From positions 1-16,112 of the forward strand of contig SLGL01000185.1 of the NCBI GenBank assembly GCA_007123785.1: a stretch of 16,112 bases of DNA. The letters run 5' to 3'. Position 1 is the stretch's first letter. Each line of letters opens with the position of its first letter. Of this stretch, positions 8,801 to 15,587 are shown piece by piece. The position numbers and the translations under genes are program-made. The stretch is from Balneolaceae bacterium (GTDB taxonomy: Bacteria > Bacteroidota > Rhodothermia > Balneolales > Balneolaceae). Under the pieces are notes generated by a model, which was given only the letters and a program-made list of their open reading frames with translations, had not been told where the DNA came from and searched no databases.

Positions 8801-9316
8801 TTTATTGATCTTGTGGGTTATCTGTCGCAACTGGGCGAACCGGGCGAATTTCGTGTGACCGGTGAAAGAGTTGCCAGGCGCTGGCGTATGCTCAGTGAAA
8901 GTGATGCTGCAGTCGCATTGTTAAAAGAACATGGTACAAATTATATTTTGATCGAGGATGACGGTTTTACCTGGAGGAATCAATACAGTATGGTTTCCGG
9001 AGATCTTCCGATCGATGAACTGTCTGTTTTAGATCTGGATGCAGATGGTCAACTGAGCTTTGTACGGTTTGAAATTGAGGTTCAGAGCGCCGGAATTGTA
9101 CAACTCTCCTTTAATTTCTCAGAGGGCCTTCATGCCTGGATCGGTGGAAATCCAGCTGATATTTCAGGCCGGGGCATCCAGGCTGATCTGCCAGAAGGTA
9201 TTCACCAAATCAATCTGGCCATCGACCGTGATCTGTATAATATGGAATTTTTTCGGGTAAGTATAGAAGATGCCGATCATAATCCGGCCCAGGTGAGGCA
9301 TGTGATGGGAAAGTGA
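5858..9316 (+). CDS. PVC-type sugar-dehydrogenase-like propeller / HEAT / cytochrome c protein
   Basis: This is a 1152-residue secreted protein. The signal peptide is MRFALYITLFLVPTLIYAQ. Residues about 30-380 form a glucose/sorbosone-dehydrogenase-like beta-propeller (the membrane-bound dehydrogenase domain of Planctomycetes/Verrucomicrobia), with two calcium-type loops DTTGDGxAD (94-102, 137-145), NPWGLQFG, and IGPDGAIYVADWYNP. Residues about 390-800 are helical HEAT-like repeats. A cytochrome c domain follows, with the heme motif CMNCH at 872-876 and a likely distal ligand M969 in SLMPAG. The last ~130 residues look like a beta-rich domain (WIGG, GIHQINLAIDRD). Such proteins are inferred to oxidise a sugar or alcohol and pass electrons to their heme; few have been tested. 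The gene lies 103 bases after the SGNH gene, and the ATG at 5858 has only an AT-rich leader. The architecture is certain; the substrate is not. Confidence 0.92.
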   Translation: MRFALYITLFLVPTLIYAQDDLRNVPDPDPELQLEMLRVQEGFEVNLFASEPMVRKPIQMNWDAEGRLWVVGSSIYPQPKPGEEPSDKIYILEDTTGDGVADKSTVFADDLMIPTGILPGDGGVYVANSTEILHLKDTTGDGKADQREVVLSGFGTADSHHLIHTFRWGPDGRFYFNQSIYIFSHVETPHGVRRLEGGGVWRLRPETLELDVFTRGLVNPWGLQFGKTGETFLTDGAGGQGINYAFPGATFLATPGAERTISGLNPGQPKHSGLEVVSGRHLPESWEGNIITNDYRANRINRFVLSEQGSGYSSDQAEDLLWTDHVAFRPVDVTIGPDGAIYVADWYNPIIQHGEVDFRDERRDQERGRIWRITEKDSPPVESPVLVDAETKDLLDALTLPENWTRAQARQVLKERGADEVIPVLNEWIESIDTTNQDHEFHLLEALWVSQALDVVNEELLSKLLNAENHNVRAAAVRTLYDWSDRIENNLDLLIKSVQDDQPRVRLEAAIALRSHQSAEAALAALSVLDRPMDEFLDFALWQTIRELEPTWMTRMETDPSFIEDPKKRAYALKSVNNPDAVAYLLEQYLDGSVPEEYHEDVLRSVSRWGRMSDLNVLYELAVSDDPEHKGKKAEYMEALEQAYQQQELKPDKNLEIITGYLGHEEERISLSAVRLAGLWQLSQLRDQLVKIAQAEEGNLQIAALQSIASMRDDESRKILIEMTKTDHPPELRIQAVAQLVRFEISEAARVAVNVLQELPENTDARVLFSAFISRAEGTRAFAEELKEKRIPEEQAIAGRQAMQNELPWYRQNDHDSQALIQAFEASGGILPPERMPQDLSSQEINTLEREVRTTADPANGERIFRMPHLMCMNCHAIGSAGGLSGPDLSSLGTSAPTDNIITALVDPNANIKEGYELHRVTRSDGSVVLGTLIRETSSEVVIRNVADLEVSIPAGQVDELDIVPGSLMPAGLTSSLEREEFIDLVGYLSQLGEPGEFRVTGERVARRWRMLSESDAAVALLKEHGTNYILIEDDGFTWRNQYSMVSGDLPIDELSVLDLDADGQLSFVRFEIEVQSAGIVQLSFNFSEGLHAWIGGNPADISGRGIQADLPEGIHQINLAIDRDLYNMEFFRVSIEDADHNPAQVRHVMGK

Positions 9317-9391
9317 AGTCCTATTTTTTATAAGAACCAGAAGTGGCTTGAAACTCTTTTTTTATGTTAATTATTTGAAGAAAAAACATTG

Positions 9392-9403
9392 CGGGTTTTC
9401 CCG
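9392..9403. terminator. Possible short GC hairpin after the cytochrome gene
   Basis: CGGG (9392-9395), TTTT loop, CCCG (9400-9403), 75 bases after the stop of the dehydrogenase-cytochrome gene. The stem is only four pairs and the following TCATTTG is not a proper T-run, so this is at best a weak terminator. Its last bases begin the partial repeat copy that follows. Confidence 0.25.
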
Positions 9404-9429
9404 TCATTTGATTGTTGGCACGACACTAG
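9401..9429. repeat. Partial second copy of the MITE-like right end
   Basis: These 29 bases match 9548-9576, the right end of the element next door, at 25 of 29 positions and in the same orientation. The last four bases (CTAG) are shared with the left end of that element. Their junction forms a perfect 18-base palindrome, CACGACACTAGTGTCGTG, at 9419-9436. This looks like the remnant of a second element with only its right end still recognisable. Confidence 0.65.
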
Positions 9430-9576
9430 TGTCGTGTCAACTCTCAATTGTCGGATAAAGTTCAGAAAGTCATCTGACGAGTTTTTCGAAATATGAACCA
9501 TCTAAGATGATTGGGATGATCTCAGATCGACTCGTCTGATGACTCCTCCGTCATTTTACTGTTGACACAACACTAG
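9426..9576. mobile_element. MITE-like non-autonomous inverted-repeat element
   Basis: The terminal inverted repeats are CTAGTGTCGTGTCAAC (9426-9441) and GTTGACACAACACTAG (9561-9576), matching at 15 of 16 positions when one is reverse-complemented. A second, inner inverted pair is AGTCATCTGACGAGT (9468-9482) and ACTCGTCTGATGACT (9530-9544), matching at 14 of 15. The sequence between the two pairs is also partly symmetrical, so the whole unit could fold into one long hairpin with a loop of about 47 bases. It is 151 bases including CTAG at both ends, or 145 bases (9429-9573) if the flanking TA is the target duplication, as in the IS630/Tc1-mariner group. It has no coding frame, so any transposase would act in trans. 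The IS family is inferred and no parent element is visible. Confidence 0.6.
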
Positions 9577-9633
9577 ATAAACCTGAATGAATAAGAATCA
9601 CTGTAAATTGCGGTTTCAAAAGAATTTAGATTA
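9577..9633. other. Leader between the repeat element and the DUF2231 gene
   Basis: This is an AT-rich stretch with no clear Shine-Dalgarno sequence. An AAAAGA at 9618-9623 is the only purine-rich block before the GTG start at 9634. Because the repeat element ends 57 bases upstream, any promoter for the downstream genes must lie here or inside the element. I see no convincing consensus. Confidence 0.3.
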
Positions 9634-12534
9634 GTGTTAGATACTCTTTCAGAAATATGGATTTGGGAGTTTTTAAGCCGGCTTCATCCGCTCGTTGTAC
9701 ATTTTCCGATCGGAGTGCTGATTACCGCTTTCTTCCTGGAGTTGCTCACACTCGGAGGTAAACGATCCGAGCTGAGGCCGGGTATTCGATGGCTGGTTTA
9801 TATAGGGGCCGGAACCTCACTGGTGGCTGCCCTTGTCGGACTCATGCTTGCCTATGGAGGCAATTACCCCGCATCGACACTTGATTATCATCAGTACACC
9901 GGAATCGCTACTGTCCTGCTCTCAATAACCGCCGCCTGGCTGCTTTACCGGGCAGATGCAAGCGGCCGGAAAAGGGATCTGAATATCTATCGGGGCACTC
10001 TTGGCGCAACAGTACTACTATTAACATTTGCAGGGCATTTTGGGGCCAGCCTTACGCATGGCAGTGATTATCTGACATCTGTTCTGCCCTGGAATTATGA
10101 GGTTTCCGACCGCGGGGAATCAGGCGAATTACTGATGGAATTGGTTGAGCATAGAGAAATGGGTCCTCTTTCCGAGCATCATCTGAACGAACTCAATCTC
10201 GGAGTCCGGCGTATTTTTGCAAGCAGTTGTTATCGCTGCCACGCATCCGATACGGATGCCGAAGGAGGCCTTTTGCTCGACAGTAAAGAGGCTGTTTTTG
10301 AAGGAGGGGATGGAGGCTCTGTAGTCATTGCAAATCAGCCTGATGATAGTGAACTTCTGCGTCGCTTGCTGCTACCTCAAGGTCATGATGAAGTCATGCC
10401 GCAGAGGGGACGTTCCTTATATTCAGAGGAAATTGAACTTATTCGTTTATGGATTGTAGAGGGAGCCTATTGGTCCGATGATGCCACCGGTATTTTTAGG
10501 GAAGCTCAGCTTGCCCTCTCCAAACCGGAGCCTCCGGAGGGCAGACCAGACCTGGATTCACCAATAGATCGGTTCATGGATGCCTATTTCCAGGAGAACG
10601 GAATTAACTGGAAGGAGCCGGTCGATGATAAAGTTTTTATACGCCGGGTTTATTTGGATGCAATTGGGTTACTTCCGGAACCGGAGGAAATTGAAGCGTT
10701 TATTGCAGATTCAGCACCGGATAAAAGAAGCAGGCTGATTGATTCGCTTTTGAGCCGTGATCACGATTATGCACAGAATTCATTGAGTTTCTGGAACGAC
10801 TTGTTACGTAATGCCTATACAGGTACAGGATTTATTACCGGTGGAAGAAAGCAGATTACGGACTGGCTGTATAATTCACTTGAGCAGAATAAACCTTACG
10901 ATCAAATGGTGCGTGAATTGGTCAATCCTGATGAAAATTCAGAAGGTTTCATTCGTGGAATTCAGTGGCGCGGAGATTTCAATGCCAGCCAGAGTACGGA
11001 AATGCAGGCAGCACAGAATATATCACAATCTTTGATGGGGGTTAATTTGAAGTGCGCCTCCTGCCATAACAGCTTTACCAGTAATATGACACTGAATGAG
11101 GCGTATGGATTTGCAGCGGTCTTCTCCGATACAACGCTGGCAATAGAAAGGTGCGAAGTACCCACAGGGGATATGGCTGAACCCGCCTTTTATTATAGTG
11201 AGCTCGGCGAAATCGATGGAAGTCTCTCGCGAGAGGAGCGGTTAGAGAAACTGGCTGATATACTTGTTGATAATAATAATGGCCGGCTCTACCGAACCAT
11301 TGTCAACCGGTTCTGGGCCCGCCTGATGGGAAGAGGGCTGGTTGAGCCCACCGATGAGATGGATCTTGAACCATGGAACCAGGAGCTGCTCGACTGGCTT
11401 GCAGCTGATCTTATTGATCATGACTATGACCTGAAATACCTTTTGTCATCGATCATGCGTTCCCGCGCCTATCAACTTCCTTCTGTTGCTTTGACTGAGA
11501 TGGAAGCGGGTGCAGCGAAAGATTTTGTTTTTAGTGGTCCGCTGAGAAGAAGAATGAGCGCCGAACAGTTTGCTGATGCACTGAGTCAGTTGGCGGCACC
11601 AGTTTATAGCTCTGTAGCTTACGATCCTTTCGACAGCCAGATAGCAGATGCATCCTGGATCTGGTATGATACACGTGAGGATGGACGCCCGGCTTTTTCT
11701 CCGCCCGGAACCTATTACTTCCGGTATACATTTGAGCTGCCGTCAAACAGGAGGATTGAGCAGGCACGACTCTTGATCTCAGTTGACCAGTCGTTTGAGC
11801 TCTTTGTGAACGGTTCCAAGGCTGGCCAGGGTCAGGACTGGCGTCAGGTAGAGCGACTGGATGTAACACAGCAGTTACAAAATGGTGAGAATCTTTTGGC
11901 AATAGAGGCAGAAAAAGGTGGGGCCACGGCAGAACCTGCTGGAGTTCTGATCAATCTTGAGGTAGTCTTTGATGATGGCAGTGAGCTTGAAGTGAATTCA
12001 AACAGTGAATGGTTAATCACGAACCGCCAGCCTGAGCCTGGTTCTGGCTGGAAGTCACTGGAATATGACGATGGCGAATGGGAATCAGTTCGCTCATTTG
12101 GCAATAGCAGGAATAACAATTATTGGGGCAGGCTGGTAGAGTTTACCCATGATCCGTCAGAAGAACGACTGAAGTTTGTACGAGCCGCCCTGGTGCCAAA
12201 TGATCCGTTTCAGACTGCGATGGGACGCCCTGCCCGGGAGATCGTCACGACCAATCGTGAAACGGATCCCACATTGTTGCAGGCGTTGGAACTTACCAAC
12301 GGTGAATTCGTGTATGAGGTTCTTGGCCGCGGGGCAGATCGCTGGTTGACTGAGTATGGAGATGATCCCGATGAAATGATCCGGCAGATATACCTCAGTG
12401 CGTTTAACCGGAATCCCAATGAACGTGAGTTGAAGATTGCAGGTGATATGATCAAACCGGAACCAAATAGTGAGGCGGTTCAGGACCTGTTATGGGCGAT
12501 CGTTATGCAGCCTGAATTTCAGTTAATTTATTAA
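9634..12534 (+). CDS. DUF2231 membrane domain fused to planctomycete-type cytochrome, DUF1549 and DUF1553
   Basis: This 966-residue membrane-anchored protein starts at GTG 9634; an in-frame stop lies 30 bases upstream and no earlier ATG fits. Residues about 14-150 are a DUF2231 domain with four membrane helices (17-40, 52-75, 88-106, 121-139) and histidines H18, H23, H86, H135 and H142 that could ligate heme. A PSCyt1-type cytochrome follows with CYRCH at 199-203, then DUF1549 (about 309-500), which contains a second heme motif CASCH at 474-478. DUF1553 begins near 549 (RTIVNRFWARLMGRGLV). It is interrupted at about 670-825 by a beta-sandwich resembling the sugar-binding domains of rhamnosidases or GH2 enzymes, and resumes to the C-terminus (DPFQTAMGRP, FNRNPNERELKIAGD). 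Such proteins are usually paired with DUF1501 genes, as here. A role in electron transfer from periplasmic sugar oxidation to the membrane is inferred. Confidence 0.9.
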   Translation: MLDTLSEIWIWEFLSRLHPLVVHFPIGVLITAFFLELLTLGGKRSELRPGIRWLVYIGAGTSLVAALVGLMLAYGGNYPASTLDYHQYTGIATVLLSITAAWLLYRADASGRKRDLNIYRGTLGATVLLLTFAGHFGASLTHGSDYLTSVLPWNYEVSDRGESGELLMELVEHREMGPLSEHHLNELNLGVRRIFASSCYRCHASDTDAEGGLLLDSKEAVFEGGDGGSVVIANQPDDSELLRRLLLPQGHDEVMPQRGRSLYSEEIELIRLWIVEGAYWSDDATGIFREAQLALSKPEPPEGRPDLDSPIDRFMDAYFQENGINWKEPVDDKVFIRRVYLDAIGLLPEPEEIEAFIADSAPDKRSRLIDSLLSRDHDYAQNSLSFWNDLLRNAYTGTGFITGGRKQITDWLYNSLEQNKPYDQMVRELVNPDENSEGFIRGIQWRGDFNASQSTEMQAAQNISQSLMGVNLKCASCHNSFTSNMTLNEAYGFAAVFSDTTLAIERCEVPTGDMAEPAFYYSELGEIDGSLSREERLEKLADILVDNNNGRLYRTIVNRFWARLMGRGLVEPTDEMDLEPWNQELLDWLAADLIDHDYDLKYLLSSIMRSRAYQLPSVALTEMEAGAAKDFVFSGPLRRRMSAEQFADALSQLAAPVYSSVAYDPFDSQIADASWIWYDTREDGRPAFSPPGTYYFRYTFELPSNRRIEQARLLISVDQSFELFVNGSKAGQGQDWRQVERLDVTQQLQNGENLLAIEAEKGGATAEPAGVLINLEVVFDDGSELEVNSNSEWLITNRQPEPGSGWKSLEYDDGEWESVRSFGNSRNNNYWGRLVEFTHDPSEERLKFVRAALVPNDPFQTAMGRPAREIVTTNRETDPTLLQALELTNGEFVYEVLGRGADRWLTEYGDDPDEMIRQIYLSAFNRNPNERELKIAGDMIKPEPNSEAVQDLLWAIVMQPEFQLIY

Positions 12535-12575
12535 TCCGTTTGATTTGAATAATAAATCGGAGGCAAGTTATCCTT

Positions 12576-13997
12576 ATGAGTGATCCAATGAACCGCCGCG
12601 ACTTTTTAAAGAAAACATCGGCTGCAACACTTGCCGCCCTGTCAGCAACCTTGCCAGCTTCTGCTTTTTTAAGCGGTTGCCAGCCGAAAATAGAATCCAA
12701 AGCCGATACCGTTATATTATTATGGATGGCCGGGGGTATGGCACATACAGAAACATTCGATCCGAAAACCTATACGCCGTTTGAAAAAGGCCTTGAAAGC
12801 GATCGCGTGCTGAGTACATTTCCTTCAGTGCCAACCGCAGTCGATGGCCTTTTTTTTTCCGAAGGCCTCGAGTCGATTGGAAGTGTGATGGACAGGGGAA
12901 CGGTGATTCGATCCTATCGGGCAGCGGATCTGGGCCACATTCTGCATTCACGCCATCAGTATCACTGGCATACATGCTATGAGCCGCCACAGACCGTGGA
13001 TGTTCCGCATATCGGAGCCTGGATCGCCAGGGAACTCGGGCCGATAAACCCGGTCATCCCTCCTTTTATCAGTATCGGACAGAGATTTGATGTTGGTGAA
13101 TCTGAAGAACTCAAAGCGTATCATACGGCAGGTTTCCTTGGCAGTGAATATGGACCGTTTCTGATTCCTGATCCCTCTTCCGGACTGGAAAGTGTCCGTC
13201 CGCCGGTGGGAATGTCTATAGAACGCTTTGAAAGAAGGCACCAGCTTTATCGTGAACTTATCGATCAAAGCCCGGCAGGAGAATACGCGAGTGATTATCA
13301 AAAGGAATCCATGCAGCGCGCAATGGAACAGTCGTATGCTTTGCTCAAGTCGCCGGATGCAGAAGCGTTTGATCTCAGTCAGGAACCGAAAGAAAGCTAC
13401 GAGGCATACGATACCGGCCGGTTTGGCCTTGGTTGTCTGCTTGCAAAACGGCTTACGGAAGCGGGAGCCCGGTTCATTAATGTAACAACCGAATATGAAC
13501 CATTTATGGGGTGGGATACCCATGAAAACGGGCATACCCGTACGGTGCGTATGAAAAAGATGATAGACCGCCCCATTGCCCGGCTTATCAAAGACCTTGA
13601 ACAGTCGGGGCGGCTCGACCGGACCCTTGTTGTTCTGGCAAGTGAATTCAGCCGTGATATGGTGCTGGAAGGCCGTCCGGGTGCTGGGGTTCAGGATCAG
13701 GTTGAGGTTCCGGACGTGATGGAAAACCTTTCTCATTACGGCATGCACCGGCATTTTACAGATGGTTGTTCGATGCTGATGTTTGGCGGCGGAATCAAAA
13801 AGGGTGCTGTCTATGGTAAAACGGCCGATGAACGTCCCTGTGGAACGGTTGAAAAACCGGTGGTTATCGATGAAATCCATCAAACGATATATCATGCTCT
13901 GGGTATTGACCCCCAAACGAACTATGTAATCGAAGGGCGCCCCTTTTACACAACACCGGACGGTGATGGAGAAGCGGTGATGGAATTGTTTGCCTGA
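12576..13997 (+). CDS. Tat-exported DUF1501 protein
   Basis: The 473-residue protein starts with a twin-arginine signal (NRRDFLKK, residues 6-13) followed by a hydrophobic stretch and LSGC (32-35), a possible lipobox that would make it a Tat-exported lipoprotein. GGAGG at 12559-12563 supports the ATG at 12576 rather than the in-frame ATG at 12588. DUF1501 proteins have an alkaline-phosphatase/sulfatase-like fold of unknown activity. Family motifs visible are LLWMAGGMAHTETFDPK near residue 50, GWDTHENG (312-319), LVVLASEFSRD (351-361; most relatives read EFGRT), MFGGGIKKGAVYGKT, and EIHQTIYHALGID near the end. It lies 41 bases after the DUF1549/DUF1553 gene, the usual partner in Planctomycetes, so the two probably form one complex or pathway. 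No biochemical function is established. Confidence 0.92.
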   Translation: MSDPMNRRDFLKKTSAATLAALSATLPASAFLSGCQPKIESKADTVILLWMAGGMAHTETFDPKTYTPFEKGLESDRVLSTFPSVPTAVDGLFFSEGLESIGSVMDRGTVIRSYRAADLGHILHSRHQYHWHTCYEPPQTVDVPHIGAWIARELGPINPVIPPFISIGQRFDVGESEELKAYHTAGFLGSEYGPFLIPDPSSGLESVRPPVGMSIERFERRHQLYRELIDQSPAGEYASDYQKESMQRAMEQSYALLKSPDAEAFDLSQEPKESYEAYDTGRFGLGCLLAKRLTEAGARFINVTTEYEPFMGWDTHENGHTRTVRMKKMIDRPIARLIKDLEQSGRLDRTLVVLASEFSRDMVLEGRPGAGVQDQVEVPDVMENLSHYGMHRHFTDGCSMLMFGGGIKKGAVYGKTADERPCGTVEKPVVIDEIHQTIYHALGIDPQTNYVIEGRPFYTTPDGDGEAVMELFA

Positions 13998-14011
13998 GTG
14001 GATTTGGTTCC

Positions 14012-14031
14012 AGAAGGTGCTTTCTTTTTTT
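14012..14031 (+). terminator. Weak intrinsic terminator after the DUF1501 gene
   Basis: AGAAG (14012-14016), GTGC loop and TTTCT (14021-14025) form a five-pair stem including one G-U pair, followed by a run of seven T. It lies just after the DUF1501 stop and before the separate lut genes, the place a terminator is expected, but the stem is weak. The rest of the 13998-14150 gap shows no clear promoter. Confidence 0.35.
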
Positions 14032-14150
14032 GTCGACTGGAGTATGAAAAGTAGATGAACTTTGCTTGACCTAGTCGAAGCGCAGACTCTCCAAAAAAAC
14101 GGGATGTCGTTTCACTCAACTTAATTCTAAATTCTGGATATATTCTTCCA

Positions 14151-15587
14151 ATGGATAAGAAAAACACACCAAAACTTCCCACTTTTGAGAAATCGGCTAA
14201 ATCGTACCTGGATAATACGCAGCTGCGCCGAAACATCGGCCATGCCACACAAACCATTCGCGGAAAACGGGCGCATGTGGTGCATGAGCTCCCCGACTGG
14301 GAAGAGCTGAGGGAAGCGGGCAGCCGCATCAAAGCGGAGGTGATGAATAACCTGGATAAATATCTGCTTCAGCTCGAAGCATCGGTGCAAAAAGCGGGTG
14401 GAACGGTGCATTGGGCAGCCGATGGTGATGAAGCAAACCGGATCATAACAAATCTAATTAAAGAAAAGGGCGAAACCGAAGTTGTAAAAGTTAAATCGAT
14501 TACCACCGATGAAATTCGCCTTAACGATGCGCTGAAACAGGAAGGAATTACTGCGCTGGAAACCGATCTGGCTGAGTTGATTATTCAGCTTGCTGGTGAT
14601 GAACCTTCGCATATTCTGGTGCCTGCTATACATAAAAACCGTTCAGAAATCCGCGATCTATTCCGAAAAAAGCTGAATATAGAAGAATTGAGTGATGAAC
14701 CCGCCCACCTGGCCGAAGCCGCACGGCTTTACCTGAGAAAAATTTTTTTGAAAGCAAAAGTAGGTATCAGTGGCGGTAACTTTGCCGTGGCAGAAACCGG
14801 AACTGTGGCCGTGGTAGAATCGGAGGGTAACGGACGAATGTGCACCACCCTCCCCGAAACGCTGATTTCAATTCTGGGCATTGAAAAAATCATACCGCGA
14901 TGGCAGGATTTTGAAGTATTTATGCAGCTTCTTCCCCGCTCCTCCACCGCAGAACGGATGAACCCTTACAACACATTCTGGACAGGTACCAGCCCCGGCG
15001 ATGGCCCTCAGGAATTTCATCTCGTTCTGCTTGATAATGGCCGCACCAACGTCCTGGCTGATGAAACCGGACGACAGACGCTTCACTGCATCCGTTGCAG
15101 TGCATGTCTGAATGTGTGTCCCGTGTATGAACGAACAGGCGGCCACGCCTATCACTCGGTCTATCCCGGCCCGATCGGGGCGATTCTGACCCCTCAGCTC
15201 CGCAGCCCGAATGATGAATCAGCAGCATCTCTCCCCTACGCTTCAACTCTTTGCGGTGCCTGTTACGAAGTGTGCCCGGTAAAAATTAACATCCCGGAGG
15301 TGCTGGTTCATTTGCGCGGAAAAGTGGTGAATCATCAGAAAAAAACGGGGGGAATCAAACAAAAAACCAACCCGACCCACATAGGGATGAAAATAATGGC
15401 CAGCGCTTTCCGAAGCCGAAAAAAATATGAACGTTTGCAGAAGATGGGACGTATCGGACAAAAATTATTCGTAAAAGACGGGACCATATCACGTCTGCCG
15501 GGAGAGCTTTCCAACTGGACGGCTATCCGCGATCTGAAGCCTGTACCCGATCAAACATTCCGTGAATGGTGGAGGGAACGATCATGA
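14151..15587 (+). CDS. lutB: LutB/LldF-type L-lactate oxidation iron-sulfur protein
   Basis: The 478-residue protein has a LUD domain (about residues 70-290), including VAETGTVAVVES near 212 and CTTLPETLISILGIEKIIPR after it. Two iron-sulfur motifs follow, CIRCSACLNVCP (C313, C316, C319, C323) and CGACYEVCPVKI (C368, C371, C375). The length and order match LutB, part of the LutABC complex that oxidises L-lactate to pyruvate in the cytoplasm. The ATG at 14151 overlaps nothing and is followed by a typical N-terminus. Its stop overlaps the next start by four bases (ATGA), so lutB and lutC are translated together. The usual upstream lutA is not here: the preceding gene is the DUF1501 protein. lutA may lie elsewhere in the genome or downstream of the window. 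Confidence 0.95.
   Translation: MDKKNTPKLPTFEKSAKSYLDNTQLRRNIGHATQTIRGKRAHVVHELPDWEELREAGSRIKAEVMNNLDKYLLQLEASVQKAGGTVHWAADGDEANRIITNLIKEKGETEVVKVKSITTDEIRLNDALKQEGITALETDLAELIIQLAGDEPSHILVPAIHKNRSEIRDLFRKKLNIEELSDEPAHLAEAARLYLRKIFLKAKVGISGGNFAVAETGTVAVVESEGNGRMCTTLPETLISILGIEKIIPRWQDFEVFMQLLPRSSTAERMNPYNTFWTGTSPGDGPQEFHLVLLDNGRTNVLADETGRQTLHCIRCSACLNVCPVYERTGGHAYHSVYPGPIGAILTPQLRSPNDESAASLPYASTLCGACYEVCPVKINIPEVLVHLRGKVVNHQKKTGGIKQKTNPTHIGMKIMASAFRSRKKYERLQKMGRIGQKLFVKDGTISRLPGELSNWTAIRDLKPVPDQTFREWWRERS

Noticed and set aside
9426..9576. Complete insertion sequence
   Set aside because: The unit is only about 150 bases and encodes no transposase, so only a non-autonomous element is supported.
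9317..9633. CRISPR-like or tandem array in the repeat-rich gap
   Set aside because: There are only two direct copies of a 29-base unit plus inverted arms; there is no regular spacer pattern.
12948..13916. Long minus-strand open frame (322 codons) opposite the DUF1501 gene
   Set aside because: It lies wholly inside a convincing DUF1501 coding sequence, its protein has no recognisable domain, and its Cys/His/Phe-rich composition is typical of an antisense shadow.
14075..14090. CTTGACCTAGTCGAAG as a promoter -35 or palindromic operator
   Set aside because: It contains TTGACC but no matching -10 at proper spacing, and the symmetry needs a bulge.
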